This document shows positions 46,349 to 54,804 of a stretch of DNA of 64,000 nucleotides, piece by piece. Each line of letters starts with the position of its first letter. The stretch's first letter is position 1. This stretch comes from Muribaculaceae bacterium (GTDB lineage: Bacteria; Bacteroidota; Bacteroidia; Bacteroidales; Muribaculaceae), in assembly GCA_014867205.1 (NCBI GenBank), contig WGUO01000010.1, positions 1 to 64,000 of the forward strand. Direction: 5' to 3'. Below the pieces are notes generated by a model. It did not search any database, had not been told where the DNA came from, and saw only the letters and a program-made list of their open reading frames with translations. The position numbers and the translations under genes are program-made.

Positions 46349-47695
46349 ATGAAATATGTCGACTGCGGCTGCGGGAAAATACCATATGTCTCCCTGCTGG
46401 CCATTCTATCAATCTCGCTTACGGTGAACCTGCCCGGACTCGCGATATCCCCGATAATGGGAAAACTCGATGAGGTGTTCGCCAATGTCACCGAACTGGA
46501 GATACAGCTGCTGACAGTGCTCCCCAATCTGGTGACGATACCCTTTATCCTCTGCTCGGGGAAACTGTGTACCCCTCGTAACCAGATGTACGTATTGGGC
46601 GCAGGACTCGCGATCTACACCATCACCGGAGTGCTTTACTTCTTTGCCGACAAGATGATTGAGCTCATCGTGCTGAGTTGCCTGCTCGGAGTCGGGTGTG
46701 GCCTTATCATCCCGCTCGCGGCGTCGATGATCTCAGAATATACCGTAGGCAAGGCACGCACCAAGGCACTTGGAATGAAATCCGGCGTAAGCAACTTCAT
46801 GGTGATATTCGCGACCCTGTTTGTCGGATGGGTGGCCGAGTATAACTGGCATATAGCGTTCATCGTCTATATGGTTCCGTTGATTCCCCTCTGCCTGATG
46901 CCCTTCATGACGCGTAAATATATCTATGGACACAGAATAGACTACCCCGGGGAATTCGTGCCCCCGGTGCGCGAGCCCTCGCGGCCTTCAGACGCCGATA
47001 TCGCCCAGACAAAAAAGACCGGAAAGCCGGCAGGCCCCAACTTCCATTTTCAGGGCCGGATGTCGCTTATGCTCCTGTTCGGCCTGATGTCCCTTTACTT
47101 CATCGCCACCTACGGGACGGAAGTGGTAAGTTATTACCTGCCATTCACAATGAAGGACTATCACCTCTCGACAAGCGATGTCGGCGTGGCCACGGCCATG
47201 TATTTCGCATCGGCCACTCTGTCGGGATTCATCCTGCCGCGGGCCATAAAGGTCTGCAGGAAGTGGACCATGCAGATCGCGATCTTTCTCGTGGTGTTCG
47301 GACTGTTCTTTGTCGGCGTGCTCCATGCCTACTGGACATATATAGTCGGAATCTTCATAATGGGACTTGGATACGGCATCATACAGCCTCTTATCTATGA
47401 CAAGACATCATATGTGGCTCCCAATACGGCCAAGCAGAACGAGTATTTCTCCTATCTGCTGACATGCAATTATGTCGGCATCTCGCTCGTTCCGTTTATA
47501 ATCGGTGCCGCCCGCAGGCTCTTCAACTCGCACAGCGACAACTTCTCTTTCATCTTCAACGGATTCATTCTGCTGGCAGTCCTTCTCATAGCGATCTGGA
47601 AGAGAAACAGTTTCGTAATCGAGGCTGATGCGGACAGCTACGAGGGGCAGCCCTCGACACTGGGCCGCGTCACATCAGTAAGCCGGCACTCCTGA
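46349..47695 (+). CDS. MFS transporter 3 of the PLB-like cluster
   Basis: A 448-residue major facilitator with about 12 helices. It shares LPGLAISPIMGKLDEVF in the first helix with MFS 1 and 2, and has IIPLAASMISEYTVGKARTK after helix 4. A cytoplasmic loop in the middle (about residues 190-235) is longer than in its neighbours. It is the last gene of the cluster, and a hairpin terminator lies 36 bases past the stop. Three paralogous carriers in one cluster suggest different steps, such as import of substrate and export of two products; this is inference. Confidence 0.85.
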   Translation: MKYVDCGCGKIPYVSLLAILSISLTVNLPGLAISPIMGKLDEVFANVTELEIQLLTVLPNLVTIPFILCSGKLCTPRNQMYVLGAGLAIYTITGVLYFFADKMIELIVLSCLLGVGCGLIIPLAASMISEYTVGKARTKALGMKSGVSNFMVIFATLFVGWVAEYNWHIAFIVYMVPLIPLCLMPFMTRKYIYGHRIDYPGEFVPPVREPSRPSDADIAQTKKTGKPAGPNFHFQGRMSLMLLFGLMSLYFIATYGTEVVSYYLPFTMKDYHLSTSDVGVATAMYFASATLSGFILPRAIKVCRKWTMQIAIFLVVFGLFFVGVLHAYWTYIVGIFIMGLGYGIIQPLIYDKTSYVAPNTAKQNEYFSYLLTCNYVGISLVPFIIGAARRLFNSHSDNFSFIFNGFILLAVLLIAIWKRNSFVIEADADSYEGQPSTLGRVTSVSRHS

Positions 47696-47731
47696 CCACA
47701 GGCGCCAGTGCCCGGGATCCCGCATACATTC

Positions 47732-47764
47732 AGAGGGTGCATCAGAATTCTGATGTGCCCTCTT
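47732..47764 (+). terminator. terminator of the PLB-like cluster
   Basis: AGAGGGTGCATCAG (47732-47745), loop AATT, then CTGATGTGCCCTCT (47750-47763), a 14-bp stem with a wobble/mismatch in the middle, followed by TTAAAA. Confidence 0.75.
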
Positions 47765-47961
47765 TAAAAGTACCCGGGAAGAGGTCGGGATAAATTGTTG
47801 TAACTAAGTGGTTTCATAATATTGCAATGCCGTCCTATGCGTTGTTCACGAATTGCACACGACACTATTTCAATGTTCTTCCCCATTATTCCATTGCGGT
47901 AATGCACGTTAATGCTTTTCCGCCGATTACCAAGCATCTATGGCGTTAAAATATCATAGGG

Positions 47962-48300
47962 TCAGAGCATGGCGGCAATCTGTTTTTCAACGGCAGTGCG
48001 GATGAAAGAATTGATTGAAACGCCTGCTTGTTTGGCAAGATATGCCACGCGGGTGTGTATCTCGGGGGTAAGACGCACATTTAGCGAGCCGGAATAGCTT
48101 TTGTGGGGTTCGATGCCTTCCTCGGCGCAATAGGCAAGGTAATCGTCAACGGCCTCGTGAAAGGCGTTGGTAAGTTCGGCCACACTCTCACCCTCAAAAT
48201 TTACAAGACCGTCAATGCCTTCGATTTTTCCGAAAAATACGCCGTCGGCCTCACTGAATGCAACCGAGCCGATAAAATCCTTATATTTCAATGTATTCAT
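47962..48300 (-). CDS. hicB: HicB-family antitoxin
   Basis: A 112-residue protein: N-terminal HicB RNase-H-like fold (FIGSVAFSEADGVFFGKIEG, DDYLAYCAEEGIEPHKSYSG) and C-terminal ribbon-helix-helix DNA-binding region (LNVRLTPEIHTRVAYLAKQAGVS split over two stretches). HicB neutralises the HicA RNase and represses its own promoter. Here its partner hicA upstream is frameshifted, overlapping by four bases (ATGA), so hicB remains as an orphan antitoxin. Confidence 0.88.
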   Translation of the reverse strand: MNTLKYKDFIGSVAFSEADGVFFGKIEGIDGLVNFEGESVAELTNAFHEAVDDYLAYCAEEGIEPHKSYSGSLNVRLTPEIHTRVAYLAKQAGVSINSFIRTAVEKQIAAML

Positions 48301-48564
48301 ATCAGTCCTTCGTTTTTAAGATAATCATAAACCTGTTTCATAACGTACCCTTTGATGATATTTCCCGGATGCGGTTTGTGAAGCATTATCGGTTTCTTAC
48401 TTTCTCCCTTGAATATCACGCGTGAATATCACGCGTGAGCCGGATGTCTTGCCTTTATTGCCCGGAACATATCCCAAAGCGAAAAGCAGACGACTCATTT
48501 CCTCCCATGTGAAGTCATTGGGGAGAGCCGAGAACCGGGCTATCAGTTTTTCTTTTGTTCCCAT
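48297..48564 (-). pseudogene. hicA: hicA toxin gene frameshifted by a 13-bp duplication
   Basis: From the ATG at 48564 the frame reads a good HicA start (KLIARFSALPNDFTWEEMSR, then LLFALGYVPGNKGKTSGSRV) but breaks after GSRVIF and hits TAA. The cause is visible: a 13-base direct repeat at 48411-48423 and 48424-48436. Removing one copy restores the expected end (GSRVIFKGESKKPIMLHKPH, then PGNIIKGYVMKQVYDYLKNE), with the catalytic His region and a stop overlapping hicB. The mRNA-cleaving toxin is therefore inactive. Confidence 0.88.
48411..48436. repeat. 13-bp tandem duplication inside hicA
   Basis: GAATATCACGCGT occurs twice head to tail (48411-48423, 48424-48436). One copy is expected from the HicA protein sequence. 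Confidence 0.92.
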
Positions 48565-48581
48565 GCTGTTTTATCTTGGCA

Positions 48582-48612
48582 CAAAAGTAACTAAATTTTA
48601 GTTGCAAAACAA
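48582..48612 (-). promoter_or_regulatory. hicAB promoter with overlapping palindromic operator
   Basis: On the minus strand TTG (48612-48610), a 20-nt gap and TACTTTTG (48589-48582). Between the boxes is a perfect 7-1-7 palindrome AACTAAA-T-TTTAGTT at 48589-48603, a likely site for the HicB ribbon-helix-helix dimer, which would block polymerase. Confidence 0.7.
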
Positions 48613-48992
48613 ATCTGTGAATAGGATAGTTCGTAAAGAGGTGAGATAATTGGCGTTCTTTGTGAAGAACGATGTGATAGAAAGAATTATAATTTATGGT
48701 ATGGTGTAAGATTCAGTTTGGTGGACAATTTGTGGACAAAATGCCTATAACAAAAAACTCAACCACTTGATTTGCAAGTAGCTGAGTTTCAAATAAGTGA
48801 CCCCGGTGGGATTTACCCGAAACGGGGTCAACTATGCTGTCTGTCAATACTTTAGATTTCTTGAAAATCATGGATGTCCCCTTTTTGCACACCCGGACAT
48901 TTCAATGTTCTTCGTATATCTACAACGCAAAAGTAGCTATAATAGTCTGATTTCAGGCTGTTTTCAGCGTTAAAAATTCCTATTAATAATCG
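48613..48992. other. intergenic region with hairpins near the mobile-element edge
   Basis: No gene. It contains the direct repeat TGGACAA (48722 and 48733 regions), a terminator-like hairpin (listed) and an inverted repeat TGACCCCG/CGGGGTCA (48798-48805 with 48823-48830) with an inner GGG/CCC. The last could be a second terminator or an attachment-site remnant. Confidence 0.4.
48751..48788 (-). terminator. terminator for the AlbA/ATPase gene
   Basis: Stem 48756-48769 with 48775-48788 (12 of 14 pairs). Read on the minus strand it is followed by a run of six T (48757-48752), about 200 bases past the stop of the leftward gene at 48993. Confidence 0.65.
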
Positions 48993-50777
48993 CTATTGAA
49001 TATCCTTGACAAATACCCAGTGCCCGGTTTTGGGATGACCAAGCCACGCAATTTTCCACTCTTTAAGCCGTCGTTTGATGGTGCTTTCCGAACATCCGGC
49101 TATATTTGCCAACTCGGAACGACTGATTTCATTGTTTTCTTTGATAGCCTTGATGATGGCTGTCTTTTGAGGGTCAAGTTCTTCGTTTAGAGGGTCAGTT
49201 TGACCCTCTAAATCGGTTTGCGGGTCATTTTGCGGGTCAACATTTACTCTTTGCAGGTCATTTTGAACATCATTATCGTTATCATGGCGCTCGTAATACA
49301 GGGCTTTGCCTTTCAATGTCAATCCGTATCTTTGGTTTGGAGCATTGGGTTTATCCGGATTTTCAAGTACAATAAGCCCATTTTGTATTGCGGGATTAAG
49401 ATATTGTCTTACAAATGAATTGCGCGATTTATAACCCAATATGTCACATAATTCGTATGAGGAATACCAATCTTCGCCAATTGACTTTATAAGTTTTAAT
49501 AATCCGGTAGCAATAGGCATTTTTATCCTACTCTTACTTACTCCTGTCTTACTTTTACTTACTCCAACTGTATCCTTGTCTGTATCCTTGGGTCGTGCAA
49601 AAATGATTTTGACAATAGTGCCATTCTGATAGAACGTAGGAGTCGGCAATCCGACACGTTCACATTCCCTTGCCATCATTGACAGACCGCGTCCCCAATG
49701 TTCGATGAGACCGCCCAGATACATGATATTGGCTATGACAGGATTCGGAGGAAGCGAAGTATTACCCTGATGTTCTTCTTCCTCCTGCATCAAAGCGTCC
49801 GGCGATATGCGTACCGGAAACCGACCTGCATTCTCAATCTCAATCCTGTCATCATAGATGGCAATTCCGACGGAGACAACTTCATATCCCCAGTTCATGT
49901 GGCAAAGTGAGTTCACGACACTCTCGCGCAGCGCATCGTATGGGATTTCAAGCTCATCTTCTCGGACAATGCGGTGATGTGTCGTGCCTGACAGATTAAG
50001 ATGTTTGAAGAAGAATGCCATTGCTGCATCAACCAACTGAAAGATGTTCCCCTCCTCTTGCCGATTGTCGATGAAGTCCCGTTTAGTCGTACCTCTGAAA
50101 CGGGCAAGACGCAATCTACACTGTGGATAATCATAGAAATCTTTTCCGAACAGCACTGCCGCAGAATTACAGATACTTCCGTCTTTAATCAGTTTTAGCC
50201 TCTCCAGAGCAGTCTGAATATTGTCGTTAAGCGCGATGCTTGACAAGCGGCCACGCCTTACGGCACTTTGGATTACATTTTGAATAAGCTGTCCGTCAAG
50301 GTCTCCGATGGTCAGCTGTTGATTCACCTTAGACTCCCATGTGTATTTTAATCCGTGCTGAAGCTCATGAAGCCGGATGAATTTCTCACGGGGCATGACA
50401 CTTGTTACACTATCATGTCTGCGATATGGTTTGCCGTCCCACATATAAGGCTTATCAGTCTCCAATCCATCTGTCCGGAATACTATAACATACTTGTCGG
50501 AATTGTCAACCGGAACATATATCGGTTGAATGTCAACCGCCGGATCGAATTTATTGATTGCCTCCCCGATTTCACGGGTGGTCTTGTCGCCAATTTCCTG
50601 TCCGATGATTTTGCCTTTGTTAGATACCCCGAACACAACGACACCTCCGGAACCGTTGATCATACCGCATAATGTCTCCATACCACGGTTAAGCTGTCCG
50701 GTGGTTTCCTTAAATTCGACATCAACACCTTCATGGTTTTCCGCCAAATGCTGTATGTAGCCTAAATCAATCGTCAT
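48993..50777 (-). CDS. AlbA/Schlafen-type ATP-binding transcriptional regulator
   Basis: A 594-residue protein. The N-terminal AlbA_2 domain (VDVEFKETTGQLNRGMETLC, NGSGGVVVFGVSNKGKIIG) is followed by a GHKL/HATPase_c_4-like region (RESVVNSLCHMNWGYEV, DDRIEIENAGRFPVRI, GLIEHWGRGLSMM). The C-terminus has two winged-helix-like segments (~430-500 and ~540-594, the latter with SRSELANIAGCSESTIKRRL). Such proteins are common in accessory regions and are thought to be DNA- or RNA-binding regulators. A -7 box (TAACTTTG, 50807-50800) lies 23 bases upstream. It may belong to the conjugative element or to the flanking chromosome. Confidence 0.82.
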   Translation of the reverse strand: MTIDLGYIQHLAENHEGVDVEFKETTGQLNRGMETLCGMINGSGGVVVFGVSNKGKIIGQEIGDKTTREIGEAINKFDPAVDIQPIYVPVDNSDKYVIVFRTDGLETDKPYMWDGKPYRRHDSVTSVMPREKFIRLHELQHGLKYTWESKVNQQLTIGDLDGQLIQNVIQSAVRRGRLSSIALNDNIQTALERLKLIKDGSICNSAAVLFGKDFYDYPQCRLRLARFRGTTKRDFIDNRQEEGNIFQLVDAAMAFFFKHLNLSGTTHHRIVREDELEIPYDALRESVVNSLCHMNWGYEVVSVGIAIYDDRIEIENAGRFPVRISPDALMQEEEEHQGNTSLPPNPVIANIMYLGGLIEHWGRGLSMMARECERVGLPTPTFYQNGTIVKIIFARPKDTDKDTVGVSKSKTGVSKSRIKMPIATGLLKLIKSIGEDWYSSYELCDILGYKSRNSFVRQYLNPAIQNGLIVLENPDKPNAPNQRYGLTLKGKALYYERHDNDNDVQNDLQRVNVDPQNDPQTDLEGQTDPLNEELDPQKTAIIKAIKENNEISRSELANIAGCSESTIKRRLKEWKIAWLGHPKTGHWVFVKDIQ

Positions 50778-51593
50778 AAATTCAGTGGGATTGTATATGC
50801 AAAGTTACAAAAATATATTGAGTTTCAGGCTATCAAGATCGTAATATTGCACTGCGAAAATTGCGAGAGGCTTGGCGGCTCACGTTGTTGTCGTCGGCTA
50901 TGCCGTCAGATGGTGACGGCGAAGCAGGCTTCACTGACACCCTCCGACCGCACGCCGACTATGGGAGCCGGCTGAACACCGGCTGCCTCATACGCCTTGT
51001 GAGATTGCGACAGGGATGTCGCACACACAAGACTTCTAATCGACAGCCCGTGTTCTTAACGCCTGCTCTTTGATAAGGAATTTGAGCCGCCGCGCCACTC
51101 TCCGTTTGTTACGGCCCACGGCGGCAAAGAACGTGTCGCTTACGATCCCTCCATAAATTCCGGGGTCGTCCCCGACACATACATTGCCTTAAACCGGGGC
51201 TGTCATAGCGGTTTCTAATGAAAATATTGACATTGTCATCGGTGAGAAATTATAACATACATTAGTTTTCGGAAATGATTATGGGGCATTGCTATTTTCT
51301 TACGGATAGCATTTTCTGTATGTCTGTCGTTCAGTGTCACCTCATGGGGCGATGCCAGCTCTATGTTTCGTGCGGATTATAATCAAAGTTCAAAGTCTGT
51401 TCGCTCGGAGTTGATGAACACGCCGGGACGGGGTATTCTTTTGCATTTGCCTGAAAAAATCTCCACAGCTCCCGTTGGTCGGTAGTATTTTTTCCGGCAA
51501 GTGCAGAACACCCCTTTTCTCCCGTCGTGCAAGTGTGTCAACGAGCGAACAAACTTCAAACAGCGATTATACGCATTAAAAAAATATCGCCTT
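50778..51593. other. 800-base gene-free region of the conjugative element
   Basis: No supported gene. The stretch is more GC-rich than its neighbours and carries several small perfect hairpins, such as AGCCGG/CCGGCT (50966-50971 with 50979-50984) and TGCGACA/TGTCGCA (51006-51012 with 51017-51023). It may hold a structured RNA or the regulatory region of the plus-strand genes that follow. Confidence 0.4.
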
Positions 51594-51809
51594 ATGACAC
51601 TGAACTACAGACATATCAAAAATACGAGCTTCACTCCTTCTCCAGCTCATACCGCATTAAAAAAGGCGGCAAGAGTAATAGGGATAATAGCCGGTCTGAT
51701 TGTCGGGGTACTTCTTTGGGCGATACTGAAACCGATATTCCGAGGCGTAGGCTGGATAATATCAATCCTCACCGCAATAGGGATAATCTATTGGATAACG
51801 ACACTCTAA
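51594..51809 (+). CDS. small membrane protein of the conjugative element
   Basis: A 71-residue protein from the ATG at 51594; the frame is open upstream but that part looks non-coding. A basic N-terminus is followed by two close hydrophobic helices (VIGIIAGLIVGVLLWAIL and GWIISILTAIGIIYWI). Family not recognised. It is first in a run of closely spaced plus-strand genes leading to the PcfK/PcfJ-type pair. Confidence 0.6.
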   Translation: MTLNYRHIKNTSFTPSPAHTALKKAARVIGIIAGLIVGVLLWAILKPIFRGVGWIISILTAIGIIYWITTL

Positions 51810-51822
51810 AACATTTACGACT

Positions 51823-52050
51823 ATGGCAACGAAAAGACATTCAAAGACTTGGGAACAGCAAGCCAAATATTACGAGGTTGACAACATCGCCGAGTATATG
51901 GTGGAAACCTATCTCAACGGAAACATCTCAACATACCGCGAGCTGTACCGGGAACTCAAACCTGCGGGGCGCAGACTTTTCATAAGCTGGCTTTTCCACA
52001 TGGAACTCAACCGCACGGAGATTGAAAAAATGATACTCGCAACACTCTAA
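51823..52050 (+). CDS. small hypothetical protein of the conjugative element
   Basis: A 75-residue helical protein (EYMVETYLNGNISTYRELYR, then RRLFISWLFHMELNRTEIEK). Family not recognised, but this type of small gene is typical just before PcfK-like genes in Bacteroidetes conjugative elements. 13 bases after the previous stop and 12 before the next ATG, so part of one operon. Confidence 0.65.
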   Translation: MATKRHSKTWEQQAKYYEVDNIAEYMVETYLNGNISTYRELYRELKPAGRRLFISWLFHMELNRTEIEKMILATL

Positions 52051-52062
52051 ACTCATACGACT

Positions 52063-52500
52063 ATGGCAATGAACACAATGAAAGGAACACAAGCGTTCCA
52101 AGACACAATCGCCCAATATCTTATGGCAAGGGCAGAAAACGACCCTCTTGTAGCGGTAAGGCTGGCAAATCCCTCCAAGACTATGGAGCAGTGTTGCGCC
52201 TATATCATCGGAGAGGTCAAGAAAAGCGGATGTTGCGGTTTTACCGACGATGAAATCTTCGGTTGGGCTATGCACTTTTGGGATGAACCCGAAATCGAGG
52301 TAAGCAATATAGCCACCAACTGCCAAGTAGTAGTCAACCATACGGTAGAGTTGACCGAGGAAGAAAAGGAACAGGCACGACAAGACGCCATCAATAAACT
52401 CCGTGATGAGGAAATGGCTAAAATGCGCAGACCCTCGCGCTCAAAGAAAGCCACCGAGAACAAACCCCAAGTTGAACAAGCGAGTCTATTCGACCTCTAA
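52063..52500 (+). CDS. PcfK-like protein
   Basis: A 145-residue protein of the PcfK-like family found in Bacteroidetes and Gram-positive conjugative elements: AFQDTIAQYLMARAENDPLV, CCAYIIGEVKKSGCCGFTDD and EIFGWAMHFWDE are the family core, followed by a charged tail that ends QASLFDL. PcfK is always paired with PcfJ, as here (12 bases apart). The exact role in transfer is unknown. Confidence 0.82.
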   Translation: MAMNTMKGTQAFQDTIAQYLMARAENDPLVAVRLANPSKTMEQCCAYIIGEVKKSGCCGFTDDEIFGWAMHFWDEPEIEVSNIATNCQVVVNHTVELTEEEKEQARQDAINKLRDEEMAKMRRPSRSKKATENKPQVEQASLFDL

Positions 52501-52512
52501 AACATTACGACT

Positions 52513-53805
52513 ATGAAACCGAGAACCAAATTTCATAAGGATATATTACGGTATAGCCGTAAACTCCGCCCCGTGACAAAGACACAGAAAGAATGGGCGA
52601 TAAGCGAATGTTTTGAACATTTAGCCTTCCGTCTGCAAAGTGGCAAAACCACTTGCATGGACTGCGGTCACACATGGGAAACTGACGTGAACACCGATAA
52701 ATGCGTATGCCCCGTATGTGGCAGGAAACTGACATTGAAAACGACCCGCAAGCAAAAAGAAAGCGGAAAGATGTACTTCAATGTGCTGGGTATGCACGGA
52801 GAATACCAGACCTTGCGGATGTTCGCCATATTCGCTGATATGTGCAAAGGCATAAAAGCCGAATATACAATAAGGGAAATCGGTCAGTATTGGATTGCTC
52901 CAAATGGACAATGTGCCGTTATCGGATTAAGACGCTCAATGAGTTTCTATTACGATTGTTTTTCCTATTACTCCGGAATGGAGATACGGGGCAACGACGA
53001 TGTGTTTGCCGACATTGCAAGGGATTTCCCGATGTATCCCGACATGAAGATAATACCCACTCTACACACAGATGTGGTGGGCAACAAATTCTTCAATATG
53101 TCGCCTGCAAGGTGCATCAGCCGTTTTCTCTCACTGCCTCAGCTTGAAACGATTATGAAGAATGACGATGCAACAGTGTTCCGTTATTTTCTTAATAATC
53201 CCAACGAGTGCCGGATTTGCTGGGCATCATATAAAATAGCCAAACGCCACCATTATGAGATAGCATCAATAGATATGTGGTGCGACTATATCAAGATGCT
53301 CAAGACCTGCAAGAAAGACCTGCGTAGCCCTCACTACATCTGCCCCGCCGACCTGCGTCAAGCCCACGACATCTATGTGAGAAAGGTAAGGGCGATTGAG
53401 GAACGCAAACGCAGGGAAGCCGACATAAAGCGTAAGGAGCAAGAGGCACTCAAAGAGCAGAAGGATAGGGAGAATTTCCTCAAACTCAAATCCAAATTCT
53501 TCGGTCTTATAATCTCCGACGGCGAGATAGAGGTAAGGGTACTTGAAAGCGTGGAGGAATATATTGAGGAAGGCAAGGCTCAGAATATATGTGTCGGTAC
53601 TTTAAGGTATTACGCCAAAAGCAACACTCTTGTGCTATCTGCAAGGATTGACGGAAACCGTATTGAAACGGTGGAGGTTTCGCTTGATACATTTGAGGTA
53701 GTCCAGTGCCACGGCAAATATAACAAGGACACCGAATACCACAAGCGCATCATCGACCTTGTGAACTCAAACGCCCGACTTATCAAGGAGAGAATGACCG
53801 CCTAA
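52513..53805 (+). CDS. PcfJ-like protein
   Basis: A 430-residue PcfJ-like protein. Near residues 53-77 a zinc-ribbon pattern is visible (CMDCGHTWE followed by CVCPVCGRKL). The middle matches the PcfJ domain (CISRFLSLPQLETIMK, then a PNECRICWASYKIAKRH segment). A charged coiled-coil stretch spans about 295-325 (RKRREADIKRKEQEALKEQK), followed by the C-terminal region with EEYIEEGKAQNICVGTLRYY. It is found with PcfK in mobile elements; a nucleic-acid-binding role is likely. Confidence 0.85.
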   Translation: MKPRTKFHKDILRYSRKLRPVTKTQKEWAISECFEHLAFRLQSGKTTCMDCGHTWETDVNTDKCVCPVCGRKLTLKTTRKQKESGKMYFNVLGMHGEYQTLRMFAIFADMCKGIKAEYTIREIGQYWIAPNGQCAVIGLRRSMSFYYDCFSYYSGMEIRGNDDVFADIARDFPMYPDMKIIPTLHTDVVGNKFFNMSPARCISRFLSLPQLETIMKNDDATVFRYFLNNPNECRICWASYKIAKRHHYEIASIDMWCDYIKMLKTCKKDLRSPHYICPADLRQAHDIYVRKVRAIEERKRREADIKRKEQEALKEQKDRENFLKLKSKFFGLIISDGEIEVRVLESVEEYIEEGKAQNICVGTLRYYAKSNTLVLSARIDGNRIETVEVSLDTFEVVQCHGKYNKDTEYHKRIIDLVNSNARLIKERMTA

Positions 53806-53857
53806 TGTTTAATCCGACCTGCGTCAGCAATGGCGCAGGTCATAAAAACCACCTATT

Positions 53858-54115
53858 ATGAAAGTAACATTTGAACATCCGACAATCATCTTTGACAATG
53901 ATATAGCCGAAATCATCATAGAATTTGTAAACCACATTCTCTATGCCGACAGCGAGGAAACGCTACGGCAGATAGTAGCCGACTTTACCGACAAGTACGA
54001 CCTTGACCGATACTTTGTCTATGGCTACGGCAGTCACCACCTATGGCTGAAACAAAGGAAGATAACCGACCCCGATATAGCATTTGAATATCGGATACTG
54101 ATTGTAGAATACTAA
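53858..54115 (+). CDS. hypothetical protein of the conjugative element
   Basis: An 85-residue protein with an acidic helical first half (EIIIEFVNHILYADSEETLR) and an aromatic second half (RYFVYGYGSHHLWLKQRKI). Not recognised. It lies in the same direction between the PcfJ-like and DUF3873 genes, spaced 52 and 12 bases. Confidence 0.6.
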   Translation: MKVTFEHPTIIFDNDIAEIIIEFVNHILYADSEETLRQIVADFTDKYDLDRYFVYGYGSHHLWLKQRKITDPDIAFEYRILIVEY

Positions 54116-54127
54116 AACCACAATACT

Positions 54128-54349
54128 ATGGCAACGAAACTTACCGCCAACGGAGTAAGCACCACCACTTTCGGCACTGAACAATACGAGGTGTTTTACA
54201 CCGGCTACCGCACACGGCGAAAGAAACACTGCCAATACGACTATCGCCACACTGACGGAGAATTGTTCTCCTGCGTGGCTGATACACTTAAAGAGTGCAG
54301 ACAACGCCGTAATGAATGGCTCAACAAGAAAATCAACAACTCAAAATGA
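54128..54349 (+). CDS. DUF3873 family protein
   Basis: A 73-residue protein with the DUF3873 pattern: TANGVSTTTFGTEQYEVFYT, then HCQYDYRHTDGELFSCVADT and TLKECRQRRNEWLNKK. The family is found in Bacteroidetes conjugative transposons; function unknown. Confidence 0.78.
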   Translation: MATKLTANGVSTTTFGTEQYEVFYTGYRTRRKKHCQYDYRHTDGELFSCVADTLKECRQRRNEWLNKKINNSK

Positions 54350-54356
54350 CATAATT

Positions 54357-54674
54357 ATGGACAATCTGATTGCAAAAACTATACTCCAAGAAATCGGAGG
54401 ACACCGCTTCGCCGCAATGACGGGAAGCCACGACTTCATCAACCTCGGCAACGGACTGAGAATGAGCCTCAGCCGTAACAAGACATCGGCTAACCGCCTT
54501 GAAATCATCTATGACGAGGGCGCAGACCTTTACAACGTGCGGTTTTACCGCCAGTCCATGAACCACAGGACATTTGAGGTGACGACAAAGGACATCGAGA
54601 AGATTGATGGTGTCTATTGCGATATGCTGGAGGACATCTTCACGGATGTGACAGGTCTTTACACCCATTTTTGA
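54357..54674 (+). CDS. conserved mobile-element protein
   Basis: A 105-residue protein from the ATG at 54357, 7 bases after the previous stop; the frame is open further up but overlaps the DUF3873 gene. The pattern GGHRFAAMTGSHDFINLGNG, LRMSLSRNKTSANRL and the ending DMLEDIFTDVTGLYTHF is common in Bacteroidetes phages and conjugative elements; function unknown. It closes the plus-strand run, and a terminator follows. Confidence 0.75.
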   Translation: MDNLIAKTILQEIGGHRFAAMTGSHDFINLGNGLRMSLSRNKTSANRLEIIYDEGADLYNVRFYRQSMNHRTFEVTTKDIEKIDGVYCDMLEDIFTDVTGLYTHF

Positions 54675-54704
54675 AAAGACATTTGCCAAGTTGTAATTTA
54701 GCAG

Positions 54705-54742
54705 GCTGGGTGACCTCGTGATGAAGTCGCCCAGCTTATTTT
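54705..54742 (+). terminator. terminator of the plus-strand PcfK/PcfJ run
   Basis: GCTGGGTGAC (54705-54714) with GTCGCCCAGC (54726-54735), one wobble pair, followed by TTATTTTTG. It separates this run from the convergent defence operon. Confidence 0.85.
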
Positions 54743-54804
54743 TGCCAAAAATTTCGGCCGCCAAAAGGCGGCATTCTCTATATGTTATTAATAGGCTAAT
54801 TATA

